Shown: positions 1 through 9,341 of the stretch, piece after piece
Numbering within the stretch: the stretch's first letter is position 1
Layout of the letters: every line of letters starts with the position of its first letter
Origin: an uncultured Clostridia bacterium
GTDB taxonomy: Bacteria; Bacillota; Clostridia; UBA1381
DNA: 64,000 nucleotides
Direction: 5' to 3'
NCBI GenBank assembly: GCA_944393255.1
Contig: CALXZP010000056.1
Coordinates: 1-64,000, forward strand
The notes under the pieces: model-generated
What the model saw: the letters and a program-made list of their open reading frames with translations, nothing else
Told to the model about the DNA's origin: nothing
Database searches by the model: none
Program-made: the position numbers and the translations under genes

Positions 1-70
1 GCGCGGTGAAAACCCATGAAAAAGCTGAGCCCGCCTTGATAAGGGTATCAGAAAAAGCAGGCGATAAAAA

Positions 71-123
71 AAGAAGCCGCGGCGGGCTTTTTTTAAGGCT
101 CCGCCGCGCGGCTTCTTTTTTTT
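71..123. terminator. Bidirectional rho-independent terminator
   Basis: A GC-rich inverted repeat (AAGAAGCCGCG near 71 against CGCGGCTTCTT near 107) is followed by a T-run on the plus strand and preceded by an A-run. It can therefore end transcription both of whatever lies left of the window and of the leftward isomerase gene. Confidence 0.8.
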
Positions 124-146
124 ATGCATATTCGATCTGCGCAGGA

Positions 147-782
147 TCAAACGAGCGTTTTAACGTATTCCGCGATCTTGTCGCACTTGCAGTTTGCGAA
201 GAAGAGCTCGCTGAACTTTTCTCCCGCTACGGCGCCCTTTACAAGGTCTGCGTCAAGGTTCGGGAGTATGTCGAGAAGGTCTCTGTGAGTTACCTTCTTG
301 ACCTCGTTTAAGATCTTCGCGTTCCTCTGCTCCGGAACAGCTCTCTCCTTCGGATAGCCGCCGCCCCACTCTTCAACGAAGAGCTTTTCAAAAACGTACT
401 GGAGATTGAGCTCAGCGCCCCAGCCCCAGCCCTTTGCGAAAGGCATTGCGATACAGTTGCCGTTGTTTACCTGCGTGAACTGGTAAGCGTCGGTCGGGTC
501 TACTACGTGTCCGCAGAGCACGCCCGGGAACGCGTTGCAGGCAAGGCATGCGCCCTCGCCGGTGCCGCAGCCGGTTATAACGAGATCGGCAGCGCCGGAG
601 TTCAGAAGTATAGCGGCGAGTATGCCGATCTGAACGTATGTAAGCTGAGCCTCGTCCTCGGCTGTGTACATGCCGTAGTTGAATACCTCGTGTCCGAGCG
701 GTTCAACTACCTTTTTGAGCGTGTCGGCAATGATACCGTTCTTTGCAGCCTGGCTGTTTTCGTTGATCAATGCAATTTTCAT
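147..782 (-). CDS. RpiB/LacA/LacB-family sugar-phosphate isomerase
   Basis: 211-residue cytosolic protein of the RpiB/LacAB fold, which interconverts aldose and ketose phosphates. The family signature is visible around residues 69-77 (GCGTGEG), with Cys72 in the position of the active-site cysteine. It is longer than typical RpiB (about 150 residues), with an extra C-terminal part, so the substrate cannot be assigned; it may not be ribose 5-phosphate. It is transcribed alone, with its own promoter (848-876) and terminator (71-123). RBS AGGGGTT lies just upstream of the ATG. Family assignment is firm, specific function is not. Confidence 0.8.
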   Translation of the reverse strand: MKIALINENSQAAKNGIIADTLKKVVEPLGHEVFNYGMYTAEDEAQLTYVQIGILAAILLNSGAADLVITGCGTGEGACLACNAFPGVLCGHVVDPTDAYQFTQVNNGNCIAMPFAKGWGWGAELNLQYVFEKLFVEEWGGGYPKERAVPEQRNAKILNEVKKVTHRDLLDILPNLDADLVKGAVAGEKFSELFFANCKCDKIAEYVKTLV

Positions 783-847
783 TGTGTGTAACCCCTTTTG
801 ATTTGATATTTTGCGAAACGCGGCTTATGCCCGTCTCTCACATATAT

Positions 848-876
848 ATTATAACAAATCACGCCCGTCTTTGCAA
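848..876 (-). promoter_or_regulatory. Promoter of the RpiB-like gene
   Basis: Read on the minus strand: -35 TTGCAA, a 17-bp spacer, -10 TATAAT. This is a near-consensus housekeeping promoter about 65 bp upstream of the start codon. Confidence 0.75.
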
Positions 877-986
877 TAGTTTTATCAAAGCTTTATGAAA
901 AATTTCACATAGCCCGGCGGAGCGCGGTTTTTTTGAAACGGAGGAGACTGCGGATAAGCCGCGGGATAAGGGCGGCGCCTTTGCCG

Positions 987-2063
987 TTACCGCCGCCGGG
1001 CCGCGGCGGCGAGCTTTGCCGCGGCGGCTGCAAAGAGCAGGACCGCCGCTGCGGCGGCCAGCATGGACGCGGAGACCGCGCCGGAGGCGGACAGGGGAGC
1101 CGATGGCGCGGCGGATGAGAACACGCGCGCGGCGGGCTTTGCGGCGGCGAATACCGCCGCCGTGAGCGACGCCGCCAAGGCTCCGTGCAGGAGCTTGCCG
1201 AGAATGTACGGACGGAGGCTCAGCCCGGAGCCGGCCGTCACCGCCGTCACCTGCAAATGCACGCCTATCCCCGAAAAGCCGACTATAAACGAGGTCAGGA
1301 TGAGCTTTTCATAAAGGCTTGCGTCCAGTGCGGAGACCTTTAAAACCCCGGTCGAAAATTCGCAGAGCCCCGCTGCGGCGGCGTCTAAAAGAGGCGGCAG
1401 GGCGCGTATGCCAAGGAGCGTTCGCGACAGCGCAGAAAAGAAGATGATGGAGAAGCATACCGTAACGATGCTCTCCGCCGATTGGCGCAGCGCCTTTGAA
1501 AACACCTCCGCAAGCGGCAGCTCTTCGGTATCGAGCCGCATGGGCGGGGAATTGTGCCCTTTTTTTCCGTATCCGCGGAATATCACGCCGACCGCTATGG
1601 AGGAGACTATATGTATCGCATAGAGCGCGGCTCCGCAGGCCGGTCTGCCGTAGACGGAGACGCCCACCGAGCCGATGATGAACAGCGGCCCGGAATTGCT
1701 GCAAAATGAGAGCAGCCGCTCCGCCTCCGCCTTCGATACCGCGCCGCACCGGTACAGCTGCGCCGCGGTGAGCGCGCCGAGCGGATAGCCGCTTATGATA
1801 CCGAGCACGAACGCCGCCGCTCCGGAGGGAGCGACGTTGAAAAGCGGGCGCATTATCCCGGACGACGCGCGGGCGAGCACCGAGCCGAAGCCGGAGTATA
1901 CCAGCAGCGAGGAGCATACGAAAAACGGGAACAGGGTAGGGATGATAAGCTCATAGCACATCCTCATAGCGTCCCTTGAATAGTATATGATATCCCCGGA
2001 GCGCCAAAGGAGCATGGCGGCGGCGAGGAGCACGGCTGTATAAAATACGGTTTTTCTGAGCAT
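987..2063 (-). CDS. ylbJ: Sporulation integral membrane protein YlbJ
   Basis: 358-residue polytopic membrane protein with about eight hydrophobic segments and the family's features: a transporter-like core with the stretch GIISGYPLGA near residues 88-97 and FCSNSGPLF near 120-128. YlbJ is a conserved spore-formation protein made under SigE in Bacillus. It is divergent from yqfC/yqfD, also sporulation genes, across an 88-bp gap, so the two units may share mother-cell control. The C-terminal 60 residues are Ala-rich and low-complexity. Assigned from pattern and context. Confidence 0.85.
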   Translation of the reverse strand: MLRKTVFYTAVLLAAAMLLWRSGDIIYYSRDAMRMCYELIIPTLFPFFVCSSLLVYSGFGSVLARASSGIMRPLFNVAPSGAAAFVLGIISGYPLGALTAAQLYRCGAVSKAEAERLLSFCSNSGPLFIIGSVGVSVYGRPACGAALYAIHIVSSIAVGVIFRGYGKKGHNSPPMRLDTEELPLAEVFSKALRQSAESIVTVCFSIIFFSALSRTLLGIRALPPLLDAAAAGLCEFSTGVLKVSALDASLYEKLILTSFIVGFSGIGVHLQVTAVTAGSGLSLRPYILGKLLHGALAASLTAAVFAAAKPAARVFSSAAPSAPLSASGAVSASMLAAAAAVLLFAAAAAKLAAAARRR

Positions 2064-2151
2064 TCGATCCCGTCCCTTCCGGAAGTATTTTTATTCTTAA
2101 TATATTCATTAAGCCGGGCGCGTAATCATAGAATTTTAAAGGTGATGCTAT

Positions 2152-2415
2152 ATGAGACGATTATCCGAATACATAGCCGACGCTTTGGGTATGCCCAAGG
2201 ACGTTGTGATGGATCTGCCGAAGGTGTCCGTGTGCGGCGACAGGGAGATATTCGTGGAGAACCACAAGGGGCTTGTCGAGTATACCGATACGGAGATAAG
2301 GCTGAAAATGAAGGACGGGATGATACGCGTTAAGGGCTCGGGGCTGAGGATCATCGTGATGGAATATGACAGAATGGTGATAAACGGGGTTTTTGAAGGC
2401 GTTTTTTATGACTGA
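2152..2415 (+). CDS. yqfC: Sporulation protein YqfC (YabP/YqfC family)
   Basis: 87 residues, the usual length for the YabP/YqfC family, a small beta-rich protein needed for spore formation. It begins LSEYIADALGMPKDVVMDLPKV after a short start, as in YqfC. RBS AAAGGTGAT precedes the ATG by about 5 nt. It is immediately upstream of yqfD, the conserved Firmicutes order. The first gene of the yqfC-yqfD-phoH-ybeY-dgk-era run. Confidence 0.9.
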   Translation: MRRLSEYIADALGMPKDVVMDLPKVSVCGDREIFVENHKGLVEYTDTEIRLKMKDGMIRVKGSGLRIIVMEYDRMVINGVFEGVFYD

Positions 2416-2455
2416 TCTGTAGTATTTTAAGAAAAAAACGGGAGTTCTGAAAAAA

Positions 2456-3652
2456 ATGTTCAAAAAAATCTTTAAATTTATTGCGGGTTATGTTATAATA
2501 TCAGCGGAGGGAAAAAATCAGGAACGCTTTATAAATATGTGCCTGCATAACGGGCTTGATATCCGTGACGCGGAGCCGTACGGCGGCGGGCTTCGCCTCA
2601 AGGTGCGGATGAGCCATTTTAAGCATATGCGTCGGCTCGTGCGTAAATGCGGGGTGCGGGTGCGGATATTGTCGAAGCACGGCGCGGCCGTGTTTCTGAA
2701 AAGGAACAGGGGCAGGGCGGCGTTCGCGCTCTGCGCCGCGGCGGTCTGTATATTTTTTCTGACAGTTCCACAGTATATATGGTGTGTGGAGATCAATGGG
2801 GTATATGACGCGGATACGGAGGAGATAGCGGCTCTGCTGCGCGAACACGGCGTTTATGCGGGAGCGCCGAAAAAGGGTATAGACGACCTCTATGAGATAA
2901 AAAACGACGCGGTGCACAGGATAGACGATATAAACTGGGCGTGGCTCTATATCGAGGGCGCCAAGGCGCGGTTCGAGGTGCAGGAGATAACGCCCGCGCC
3001 GCAGATAAGGGATATGGAAACGCCGACGGATATCATCGCGGCGTGCGACGGAGTTTTGCGCACGGCGGTGGTAAAGCGCGGAGAGCGGCGTGTGACGAGC
3101 GGCATGACCGTAGCGGCGGGCGACGTTCTGATATCGGGCAAGGTGGCGGTGTTTTCCGAGGGCTATCCGGAAAAGTATATCTACGTGCATTCCGACGGGG
3201 TCATGACGGCCGACACGATGAGGAAGGAATCGGACAAATTCACGGATACGGAAACGCTCAGGATAAGGACGGGACAGTCGAAAAAGCGCATATCCCTTGA
3301 ATTGTTCGGGAAGGAGTTCAGGCTGTTCAGAGATCCCGGAGGCGGCTATGAGGAGTACGACTGCGAACGGAAAACGTATGACCTGAAGCTGCCGCTCGTC
3401 GGCTATATCGGCATATCCGCCGCCGTCTGCGACGTGTACGAGGTGAGGACCGCCGAGAACAGGCTCAGCGAGAGCGAGGTGCTCGCGCGGGCGCGCGAGG
3501 AGCTTGAGGAGCGGATATGCAGAAAGCTGGGCGCGGGCGCGGTAAGGACGGACGACGAGCTTTCGTATACGGTCGAAAACGGAGTTTACAGCGTTGAGCT
3601 CAGGATGTACCTCAGAGAAAATATCGGTATAGAGATACCGGCGGAGGAGTGA
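2456..3652 (+). CDS. yqfD: Sporulation protein YqfD
   Basis: 398-residue membrane-associated protein, normal length for YqfD. One transmembrane helix is seen around residues 88-106 (FALCAAAVCIFFLTVPQYI), followed by a large extracytoplasmic region containing a POTRA-like portion starting near VEINGVYDADTEEI. It is the mother-cell sporulation partner of yqfC, 40 nt downstream of it, and is followed 6 nt later by phoH. Function in spore morphogenesis is known only genetically. Confidence 0.92.
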   Translation: MFKKIFKFIAGYVIISAEGKNQERFINMCLHNGLDIRDAEPYGGGLRLKVRMSHFKHMRRLVRKCGVRVRILSKHGAAVFLKRNRGRAAFALCAAAVCIFFLTVPQYIWCVEINGVYDADTEEIAALLREHGVYAGAPKKGIDDLYEIKNDAVHRIDDINWAWLYIEGAKARFEVQEITPAPQIRDMETPTDIIAACDGVLRTAVVKRGERRVTSGMTVAAGDVLISGKVAVFSEGYPEKYIYVHSDGVMTADTMRKESDKFTDTETLRIRTGQSKKRISLELFGKEFRLFRDPGGGYEEYDCERKTYDLKLPLVGYIGISAAVCDVYEVRTAENRLSESEVLARAREELEERICRKLGAGAVRTDDELSYTVENGVYSVELRMYLRENIGIEIPAEE

Positions 3653-3658
3653 AAATAT

Positions 3659-4651
3659 TTGATAAAAAGAGAGATAGAAGTACCCGAGAACATGGATATT
3701 TCTGAGCTGTTCGGCAGGTTTGACGGGAACATGAAGCTTGTGGAGAAGGCGTTCGGCGTGAGCGCCGCCGTCCGCGACAACTCGGTGCGCATAACCGGGG
3801 ACGAGGACGGCGTGGACCGCGCCGGCGACGTTATCCACATGCTCATAACCATGCTCTGCGACGGAGAGAGCCTGGACGAACAGAAGATACTCTATGCTAT
3901 ATCGCTCGAGCAGGAGAACGGCGGCATAGACGCCGCCGCTATGGGCGCGGACTGCGTAGCGATAAACGTCAAGGGTCAGCCTATCAAGACGAAAACGCTC
4001 GGACAGAAAAAGTATGTTGAGGCGATCGAAAAGAATACGATAGTGTTCGGTATAGGCCCGGCGGGAACGGGAAAAACGTATCTGGCGGTCGCCAAGGCGG
4101 TCATGGCGCTCAAGCGGCGCGAGGTGAACCGCATAATCCTTACAAGACCCGCCGTGGAGGCGGGGGAAAAGCTCGGCTTTCTGCCGGGCGACCTGCAGAA
4201 CAAGGTCGATCCGTACCTGAGACCGCTCTACGACGGCATGTATGAGATGCTGGGCGGCGAGGGCTTTTTGAAATATCAGGAGCGCGGCGTTATAGAGGTC
4301 GCGCCGCTGGCGTATATGCGCGGAAGAACGCTCGACAACGCGTTCATAATCCTGGACGAGGCGCAGAACACCACGCCGGAGCAGATGAAGATGTTCCTGA
4401 CGAGGATAGGCTACGGCTCGCACGCCATAGTAACGGGCGACATAACGCAGATAGACCTCCCGGGCGACAAGCGTTCGGGACTTAAGGACGCAATGAAGAT
4501 ACTCGGCGGGATAGAGGACATAGCCTTCTGCAAATTCACGGAAAAGGACGTTGTGAGGCACCCGCTTGTGCAGCGTATCATCAAGGCGTACGAAAGGCAC
4601 GATGAGGAAAAGGAGCGGCGGAAGAACGCCGCTAAAAAGAAACAGAGCTGA
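3659..4651 (+). CDS. phoH: PhoH family ATPase (PhoH-like protein)
   Basis: 330 residues. N-terminal about 110 residues are the RNA-binding-like PhoH-L extension; the ATPase core has Walker A GPAGTGKT at 133-140 and Walker B IILDEAQN near 225. PhoH-like proteins sit beside YbeY in most bacteria and are thought to act in RNA metabolism. The start is TTG at 3659: GGAGGAG lies about 10 nt upstream, overlapping the yqfD stop, and the first residues MIKREIEVPENMD fit the family. Translationally linked to yqfD. Confidence 0.93.
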   Translation: MIKREIEVPENMDISELFGRFDGNMKLVEKAFGVSAAVRDNSVRITGDEDGVDRAGDVIHMLITMLCDGESLDEQKILYAISLEQENGGIDAAAMGADCVAINVKGQPIKTKTLGQKKYVEAIEKNTIVFGIGPAGTGKTYLAVAKAVMALKRREVNRIILTRPAVEAGEKLGFLPGDLQNKVDPYLRPLYDGMYEMLGGEGFLKYQERGVIEVAPLAYMRGRTLDNAFIILDEAQNTTPEQMKMFLTRIGYGSHAIVTGDITQIDLPGDKRSGLKDAMKILGGIEDIAFCKFTEKDVVRHPLVQRIIKAYERHDEEKERRKNAAKKKQS

Positions 4652-4665
4652 AAAGAGGATATCAG

Positions 4666-5163
4666 ATGGTAGAGTTTGCGGCAGAGAATGAGAGCGGCGC
4701 GGAGATAACGGCGGAGCAGACGGACGAGCTTAGGCGCGTGTGCGAAACGGTGATGGAGAACGAGGGATGCGGATTTGACGCGGAGATAAGCCTGACCTTT
4801 ACGGATAACGAGGGCATCCGCGCCCTGAACCGAAAATACCGGGGCATAGACAGGGCTACGGACGTGCTGTCGTTTCCCATGCTCGATTTTGAGGGCGGGG
4901 AGGCCGACGCCGAATTTGAGACGGATAACGGGCTGGTGCTGCTGGGCGATATAGTTATATCGGCGGAGCGCGCGGCGGAGCAGGCGGCGGAGCTGGGTCA
5001 TTCGCTGAGGCGGGAGCTGGCGTTTTTAACGGCGCATTCGGTGCTGCACCTGCTCGGCTACGACCATGTGGACGACGAGGAAGGCGAGCGCGCGATGATA
5101 GAAAAGCAGAACGGCGCCCTGGACGCGCTCGGCATAACAAGGGATATCCCGGAATTTGAATGA
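4666..5163 (+). CDS. ybeY: Endoribonuclease YbeY (rRNA maturation)
   Basis: 165-residue metalloenzyme for 16S rRNA 3'-end processing and ribosome quality control. The zinc-binding signature H-x3-H-x5-H is present as HSVLHLLGYDH at residues 124-134, and the conserved RATDVLSFPM block is at 63-72. The RBS AAGAGGAT sits between the phoH stop and this start. Placed between phoH and dgk as in most Firmicutes. Confidence 0.95.
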   Translation: MVEFAAENESGAEITAEQTDELRRVCETVMENEGCGFDAEISLTFTDNEGIRALNRKYRGIDRATDVLSFPMLDFEGGEADAEFETDNGLVLLGDIVISAERAAEQAAELGHSLRRELAFLTAHSVLHLLGYDHVDDEEGERAMIEKQNGALDALGITRDIPEFE

Positions 5164-5170
5164 AACGAAG

Positions 5171-5656
5171 ATGAAGAATAAGAATTTTCTGATAAGCATG
5201 AAGCATGCGGCGGAAGGGCTGATCTATACGGCGCGCAGCGAGCGGAATTTCAGGATAGACGTGTCGGCGGCGCTCTACGTTATCTGGTTTGCGTCGGCGT
5301 GCGGGCTTTCGCGCGCCGAATGGGCGGCAGCGGCGGTCTCTGTTGGGCTGGTGCTGGCCGCGGAGACGGTTAACACCGCGGTGGAGCGGACGGCGGACGC
5401 GGCTGTGAGCGGCTACAGCGTCCATGCAAAGCACGCCAAGGACGCGGCGGCGGGAGCGGCGCTGCTCTGCGCGCTCACGGCATTGGCGGCAGGTATAGCC
5501 ATATTCGGGGATATGCGCAGGATAGCGGAGGCGGCGCGGCTCATATGCGCCTCGCCGGTGCGTATCGCCGCGTTCGCCGCGGTAACGGCGTTTTCGGTAT
5601 GGTTCGTGTTCTTATACGGAAAAAGAAAAAAGGACGATCGGAAAGGAAATATATGA
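5171..5656 (+). CDS. Diacylglycerol/undecaprenol kinase family protein
   Basis: Small integral membrane lipid kinase of the DgkA family (in Gram-positives usually an undecaprenol kinase). The hallmark E-x-x-N-T-A-x-E segment is present (AAETVNTAVER), as are the N-terminal arginine-bearing helix (ARSERNFRID) and later KDAAAGA. Three kinase helices are followed by one extra C-terminal hydrophobic helix (AAFAAVTAFSVWFVFLYG), longer than the minimal family. The start at ATG 5171 was preferred over TTG 5156, which overlaps ybeY. It overlaps era by ATGA at 5653. Confidence 0.88.
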   Translation: MKNKNFLISMKHAAEGLIYTARSERNFRIDVSAALYVIWFASACGLSRAEWAAAAVSVGLVLAAETVNTAVERTADAAVSGYSVHAKHAKDAAAGAALLCALTALAAGIAIFGDMRRIAEAARLICASPVRIAAFAAVTAFSVWFVFLYGKRKKDDRKGNI

Positions 5657-6555
5657 AGACAAAATTTAAATCGGGCTTCTGTGCGATAATAGGAATGCCC
5701 AACGTGGGAAAATCAACGCTTTTGAACGCTGTTGCGGGGCAGAAGATAGCGATAATATCGGATAAGCCTCAGACGACCAGGAACAGGATACTGGCGATAC
5801 ATTCAACTCCCGACGAGCAGATAGTTTTTACCGACACGCCGGGGATACACGAGCCGCACAATAAGCTCGGCGAATACATGGTGCGCGTTGCGAACGAGAG
5901 CATGAGGGATACGGACGTGGTAGTGTTCGTGGTGGACGCGTCGAAGGGCATACGCGACAAGGAGCGGGAGATAGCGCAGAATATAGACAAGCTCGGGCTG
6001 CCCTGCATACTTGTGATAAACAAGGTCGATCTGGTCAGGAAAGAGGAGCTGCTGCCGATGATAGCCGATTTTTCGAGCATGAACGATTTTGAGGCGATAA
6101 TCCCGATAAGCGCCAAGGAGAACGACGGTGTGGACAGGCTGACCGACCTCATAACGGATTACCTTGAGGAGGGGCCGAGGTTTTACGACGAGGACGCCGT
6201 GACCGACCAGCCCGAGCGCGCGATCGCGGCGGAGATAATACGCGAAAAGATGCTGTGGCTGCTCGATAAGGAGGTGCCGCACGGGATAGCGATAGAGATA
6301 TCGCAGATGAAGGAAAAGGGCAAGGTAACGGAGATACACGCCGTTATAAACTGCGAGAAGAAAACGCACAAGGGCATAATCATCGGCAAGAACGGCGAGA
6401 TGCTCAAAAAGATAGGGACGATGGCGCGGGGCGACATAGAAAAAATGCTCGGGAAAAAGGTGTATCTGGAGCTTTGGGTAAAGGTCAGGAACGACTGGCG
6501 CAACAGCGATTTCCTGATCAGGAATTTCGGATATACCGACGACGATACCGTCTGA
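5653..6555 (+). CDS. era: GTPase Era
   Basis: 300-residue ribosome-assembly GTPase. G1 GMPNVGKS at residues 14-21, effector region PQTTRN, G3 DTPG, G4 NKVD and a C-terminal KH RNA-binding domain (GIIIGKNGEMLKKIG). It binds the 3' end of 16S rRNA. The ATG at 5653 overlaps the dgk stop (ATGA), with AAAGGAAAT just upstream, so translation is coupled. Longer in-frame starts upstream would add residues unrelated to Era. Confidence 0.97.
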   Translation: MKTKFKSGFCAIIGMPNVGKSTLLNAVAGQKIAIISDKPQTTRNRILAIHSTPDEQIVFTDTPGIHEPHNKLGEYMVRVANESMRDTDVVVFVVDASKGIRDKEREIAQNIDKLGLPCILVINKVDLVRKEELLPMIADFSSMNDFEAIIPISAKENDGVDRLTDLITDYLEEGPRFYDEDAVTDQPERAIAAEIIREKMLWLLDKEVPHGIAIEISQMKEKGKVTEIHAVINCEKKTHKGIIIGKNGEMLKKIGTMARGDIEKMLGKKVYLELWVKVRNDWRNSDFLIRNFGYTDDDTV

Positions 6556-6589
6556 GCGCTTTTTCATATAAATCGTCTCGGTCGGCCGC

Positions 6590-7369
6590 ATGAAAGATTT
6601 AATGGTCATAAACATGGACGATCAGCTCTACAGGGGTATAATAATAAGACAGAACAATTACGGAGACGCGCACAGGATGCTTTCGGTATTCACAGAGACG
6701 GACGGCATAGTGAAGGCTGTGCGCTACGGCGTCCGCGGCAAAAAGGCGTCGAACGCGGCGGCGTTCCAAATGCTCAGCTACGGTGACTTCAGGCTGCGCC
6801 CGTCGCGCGGCGAGGTCATGACGGCGGTCTCGGCGGATATCATAGACGGCTTTTTTCCTGTGTGCGAGGACATAGTAAAGCTTGCGCTCGTAAACTATTT
6901 CGCGGATATAACGTATTCGCTGCTCGGCGAGGGCAACCCGGACAGGCGTATTCTTTCGCTGTTTCTGAACACGGTGTACGCCGCAGCCTACCGCGCGGAG
7001 CCGCTTTCAAAGCTCAAATGCGTATACGAGTTCAAGCTGATGTGCGCCGGAGGATACATGCCCGATACGAGCGGCTGCGCCGAATGCGGCGGAGCGGCGC
7101 AGTATTTCAGCCCGGACGGGGGCTGCTTTTCCTGCTCCGCCCACAGGCGGGGCGGGGATATGCCCGTTTCGGCGGCGGCGGTCTCGGTCATGCGCTATCT
7201 GGCGGGCTGCCCCGACCGCAGGATGCTCGCATTCGGCGTTCCGGACGTGAAGATATACCGTGAAACGGGCGCGGTAACGGAGCGGTACGTGAGCGCCCAG
7301 GCGGACAGGGAATTTGCAAGCCTGTCATACTTCAAGTCCGTCGCAGAGATGCAGGGCGATGTTTGGTGA
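6590..7369 (+). CDS. recO: DNA repair protein RecO
   Basis: Recombination mediator of the RecFOR pathway. N-terminal OB fold begins at about YRGIIIRQNNYGDAHRMLSVFTE; the zinc-binding cysteines are seen as CAECGG and CFSC near residues 162-185. 259 residues at most. Three in-frame ATGs (6590, 6602, 6614) are possible; none has a clear RBS, and 6614 (MDDQLYRG) would match the usual RecO start best. 34 nt after era, the common order. Confidence 0.92.
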   Translation: MKDLMVINMDDQLYRGIIIRQNNYGDAHRMLSVFTETDGIVKAVRYGVRGKKASNAAAFQMLSYGDFRLRPSRGEVMTAVSADIIDGFFPVCEDIVKLALVNYFADITYSLLGEGNPDRRILSLFLNTVYAAAYRAEPLSKLKCVYEFKLMCAGGYMPDTSGCAECGGAAQYFSPDGGCFSCSAHRRGGDMPVSAAAVSVMRYLAGCPDRRMLAFGVPDVKIYRETGAVTERYVSAQADREFASLSYFKSVAEMQGDVW

Positions 7370-7446
7370 GTTTTTATAAAAACGTAAATACATGCGTATG
7401 CAAACTTAACTAATTTGGAAAAAAACAAAAAAATTTAATAAAACTC

Positions 7447-7475
7447 TTGCAATTCTCCGCAAAAAGTAGTATAAT
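7447..7475 (+). promoter_or_regulatory. Promoter of rpsT
   Basis: TTGCAA, 17-bp spacer, TATAAT, about 40 bp upstream of the rpsT start. Same -35 hexamer as the pyrH, efp and RpiB-like promoters. Confidence 0.85.
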
Positions 7476-7515
7476 AGTTTAGTATTATGTATTAAATTTG
7501 TGGAGGTGTAGAGAT

Positions 7516-7779
7516 TTGCCAAACATCAAGTCAGCAAAGAAGCGCGTTAAGGTAACCGAGAAAAAGACTGCCGTAAACACTGCGCGCAAAACTGCTTTAA
7601 AGACGGCTATAAAGAAGTTTGAAGCTGCTGCGGCTGCGTCGGATAAGGACGCGGCAAAGGTTTTGTTCAACGACGCTGTAAAGAAGCTCGATCAGGGCGT
7701 GGCGCACGGTATAATCCATAAGAACAAGGCTGCAAGAAAGAAGTCGCAGCTCGCTGTTAAGCTCGCAAAGCTGTCCTGA
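7516..7779 (+). CDS. rpsT: 30S ribosomal protein S20
   Basis: 87-residue basic primary 16S rRNA-binding protein. It starts PNIKSAKKRVKV, the S20 signature, and ends KLS. The start is TTG at 7516, with TGGAGGTG 8 nt upstream; an earlier in-frame TTG at 7498 lies on the RBS itself and is rejected. S20 in E. coli also uses UUG, where it is part of autoregulation; whether that holds here is only suggested. Monocistronic, with own promoter and terminator. Confidence 0.97.
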   Translation: MPNIKSAKKRVKVTEKKTAVNTARKTALKTAIKKFEAAAAASDKDAAKVLFNDAVKKLDQGVAHGIIHKNKAARKKSQLAVKLAKLS

Positions 7780-7830
7780 AAATGATCTTGTGAACGCAGA
7801 CGGCGATCACAGAGATTAAAAAAACGAAGA

Positions 7831-7870
7831 AAGCTCCCGCCCGTGAGGCGGGCTTTTTTTTTTTTTTTGC
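7831..7870 (+). terminator. Terminator after rpsT
   Basis: Stem AAGC-CCCGCC/GGCGGG-CTT followed by a long uninterrupted T-run (about 17 T). Confidence 0.93.
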
Positions 7871-7928
7871 CCTCCGCCGCGCCGCGGAACGGATAATACA
7901 AAAAAACGTATAATTTAGAAAATAGATA

Positions 7929-7957
7929 TTGCAATTTTACCAAACATAAGATATAAT
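7929..7957 (+). promoter_or_regulatory. Promoter of pyrH-frr
   Basis: TTGCAA, 17-bp spacer, TATAAT, 47 bp upstream of the pyrH start. It separates pyrH from rpsT; rpsB and tsf, which usually precede pyrH, are not here. Confidence 0.85.
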
Positions 7958-8003
7958 ATACATATTGATAGTTTAAAGAATTTCATTGAGGAGGAAAGCT
8001 GCA

Positions 8004-8720
8004 ATGAGAGCAAAGTATAAGCGCGTACTTTTAAAGGTCAGCGGCGAGGCTCTTGCCGGGCCTCAGGGCTTCGGCATAGACGAGGACACCGTTGCCGAGA
8101 TATCGAAAAATATAAAGAAGATCGTGGATATGGGCACGCAGGCGGCGATAGTGGTAGGCGGCGGCAACATATGGCGCGGACGGTCGAGTGAGAACATGGA
8201 CAGGACGAGGGCGGACCATATGGGTATGCTGGCGACGGCTATAAATTCGCTCGGGCTGTGCAGTGCGCTTGAGGCGCAGGGCGTGGCAACGCGCGTCCAG
8301 ACAGCTATAGATATGCGCCAGATAGCCGAGCCGTACATACGCGGCAAGGCGGTGCGCCATATGGAAAAGGGCAGAGTGGTCATATTCGGCTGCGGAACGG
8401 GCAACCCGTTCATGTCGACCGACACCGCCGCGGCGCTCAGAGCCGTGGAGATGGAGGTGGACGTTATCCTGCTCGCAAAGAAGGTGGACGCCGTATACGA
8501 CAGCGACCCCAACATCAACCCGAACGCGAAGCGGTACACCAACCTTTCGTTCAGCGACATATTGTCGAAAAATCTCGGGGTGATGGATTCCACCGCAGCG
8601 TCGCTGTGCCGCGACAACAACATGCCGATACTCGTTTTCGGTCTGAACGACCCGGAGAACATAGTCCGCGCGGTAAAGGGCGAAAAGATAGGCACGCTCG
8701 TAAATATGGAAGGCAAATAA
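8004..8720 (+). CDS. pyrH: UMP kinase
   Basis: 238-residue hexameric bacterial UMP kinase of the amino-acid-kinase fold, phosphorylating UMP to UDP. N-terminal [12 protein letters not shown] phosphate-binding segment, GGGNIWRG and the C-terminal [14 protein letters not shown] block are all typical. ATG 8004 follows GAGGAGGAAAGCTGCA; an upstream in-frame TTG is on the RBS. Followed by a GC-rich hairpin without T-run and then frr. Confidence 0.97.
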   Translation: MRAKYKRVLLKVSGEALAGPQGFGIDEDTVAEISKNIKKIVDMGTQAAIVVGGGNIWRGRSSENMDRTRADHMGMLATAINSLGLCSALEAQGVATRVQTAIDMRQIAEPYIRGKAVRHMEKGRVVIFGCGTGNPFMSTDTAAALRAVEMEVDVILLAKKVDAVYDSDPNINPNAKRYTNLSFSDILSKNLGVMDSTAASLCRDNNMPILVFGLNDPENIVRAVKGEKIGTLVNMEGK

Positions 8721-8789
8721 ACGCGGCGCGGGTCATATCCGCCCGCGCCGGAACAAAAAACAACAAAGCATATCAAGGAGGAGCATAAC

Positions 8790-9341
8790 ATGGGAAAATA
8801 TCCTGAAGTAGAAGCGAAGATGGAAAAGAGAATAAACGCGCTTGTGGGCGAGTTCAAGACGATACGCGCGGGGCGCGCGAACGCGTCGGTGCTCGACAAG
8901 ATAGCGATAGATTATTACGATACCATGACGCCGGTGAACCAGGTCGGCTCCATATCGTCGCCCGAGCCGCACCAGCTCGTTATCCAGCCCTGGGACGTTT
9001 CGGTGCTCGGCAAGATCGAGAAGGCGATAAACAAATCGGAGCTGGGCATCTCGCCCCAGAACGACGGCAAGGTGATACGCCTGAACTTCCCGCCGCTCAC
9101 GGAGGAGAGACGCCGCGAGCTTGTAAAGACCGTCAAGAAATACGCCGAGGAGGCGAAGGTGCAGATAAGAAACGCGCGCCGCGACGGTATAGACATGTAC
9201 AAGAAGCAGAAAAAGAACGGCGAGATAACCGAGGACGACATGAAGGATATCGAAAAGGATATCCAGAACATGACGGACAAATATATCAAGGAGATAGACA
9301 GCATAACGGCGGACAAGGAAAAGGAAATAACGGCCATATGA
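8790..9341 (+). CDS. frr: Ribosome recycling factor
   Basis: 183 residues, normal length. Acts with EF-G to split the post-termination ribosome. The family pattern is clear: FKTIRAGRANASVLD near residue 20 and FPPLTEERRRELVKTVK in the middle. RBS AAGGAGGA. Second gene of the pyrH-frr pair. Confidence 0.98.
   Translation: MGKYPEVEAKMEKRINALVGEFKTIRAGRANASVLDKIAIDYYDTMTPVNQVGSISSPEPHQLVIQPWDVSVLGKIEKAINKSELGISPQNDGKVIRLNFPPLTEERRRELVKTVKKYAEEAKVQIRNARRDGIDMYKKQKKNGEITEDDMKDIEKDIQNMTDKYIKEIDSITADKEKEITAI

Noticed and set aside
2501..4600. Very long reverse-strand open frame opposite yqfD and phoH
   Set aside because: It is a shadow of two clear genes, rich in Arg/His/Leu, with no RBS or homology pattern; long antisense frames are common in GC-rich DNA.
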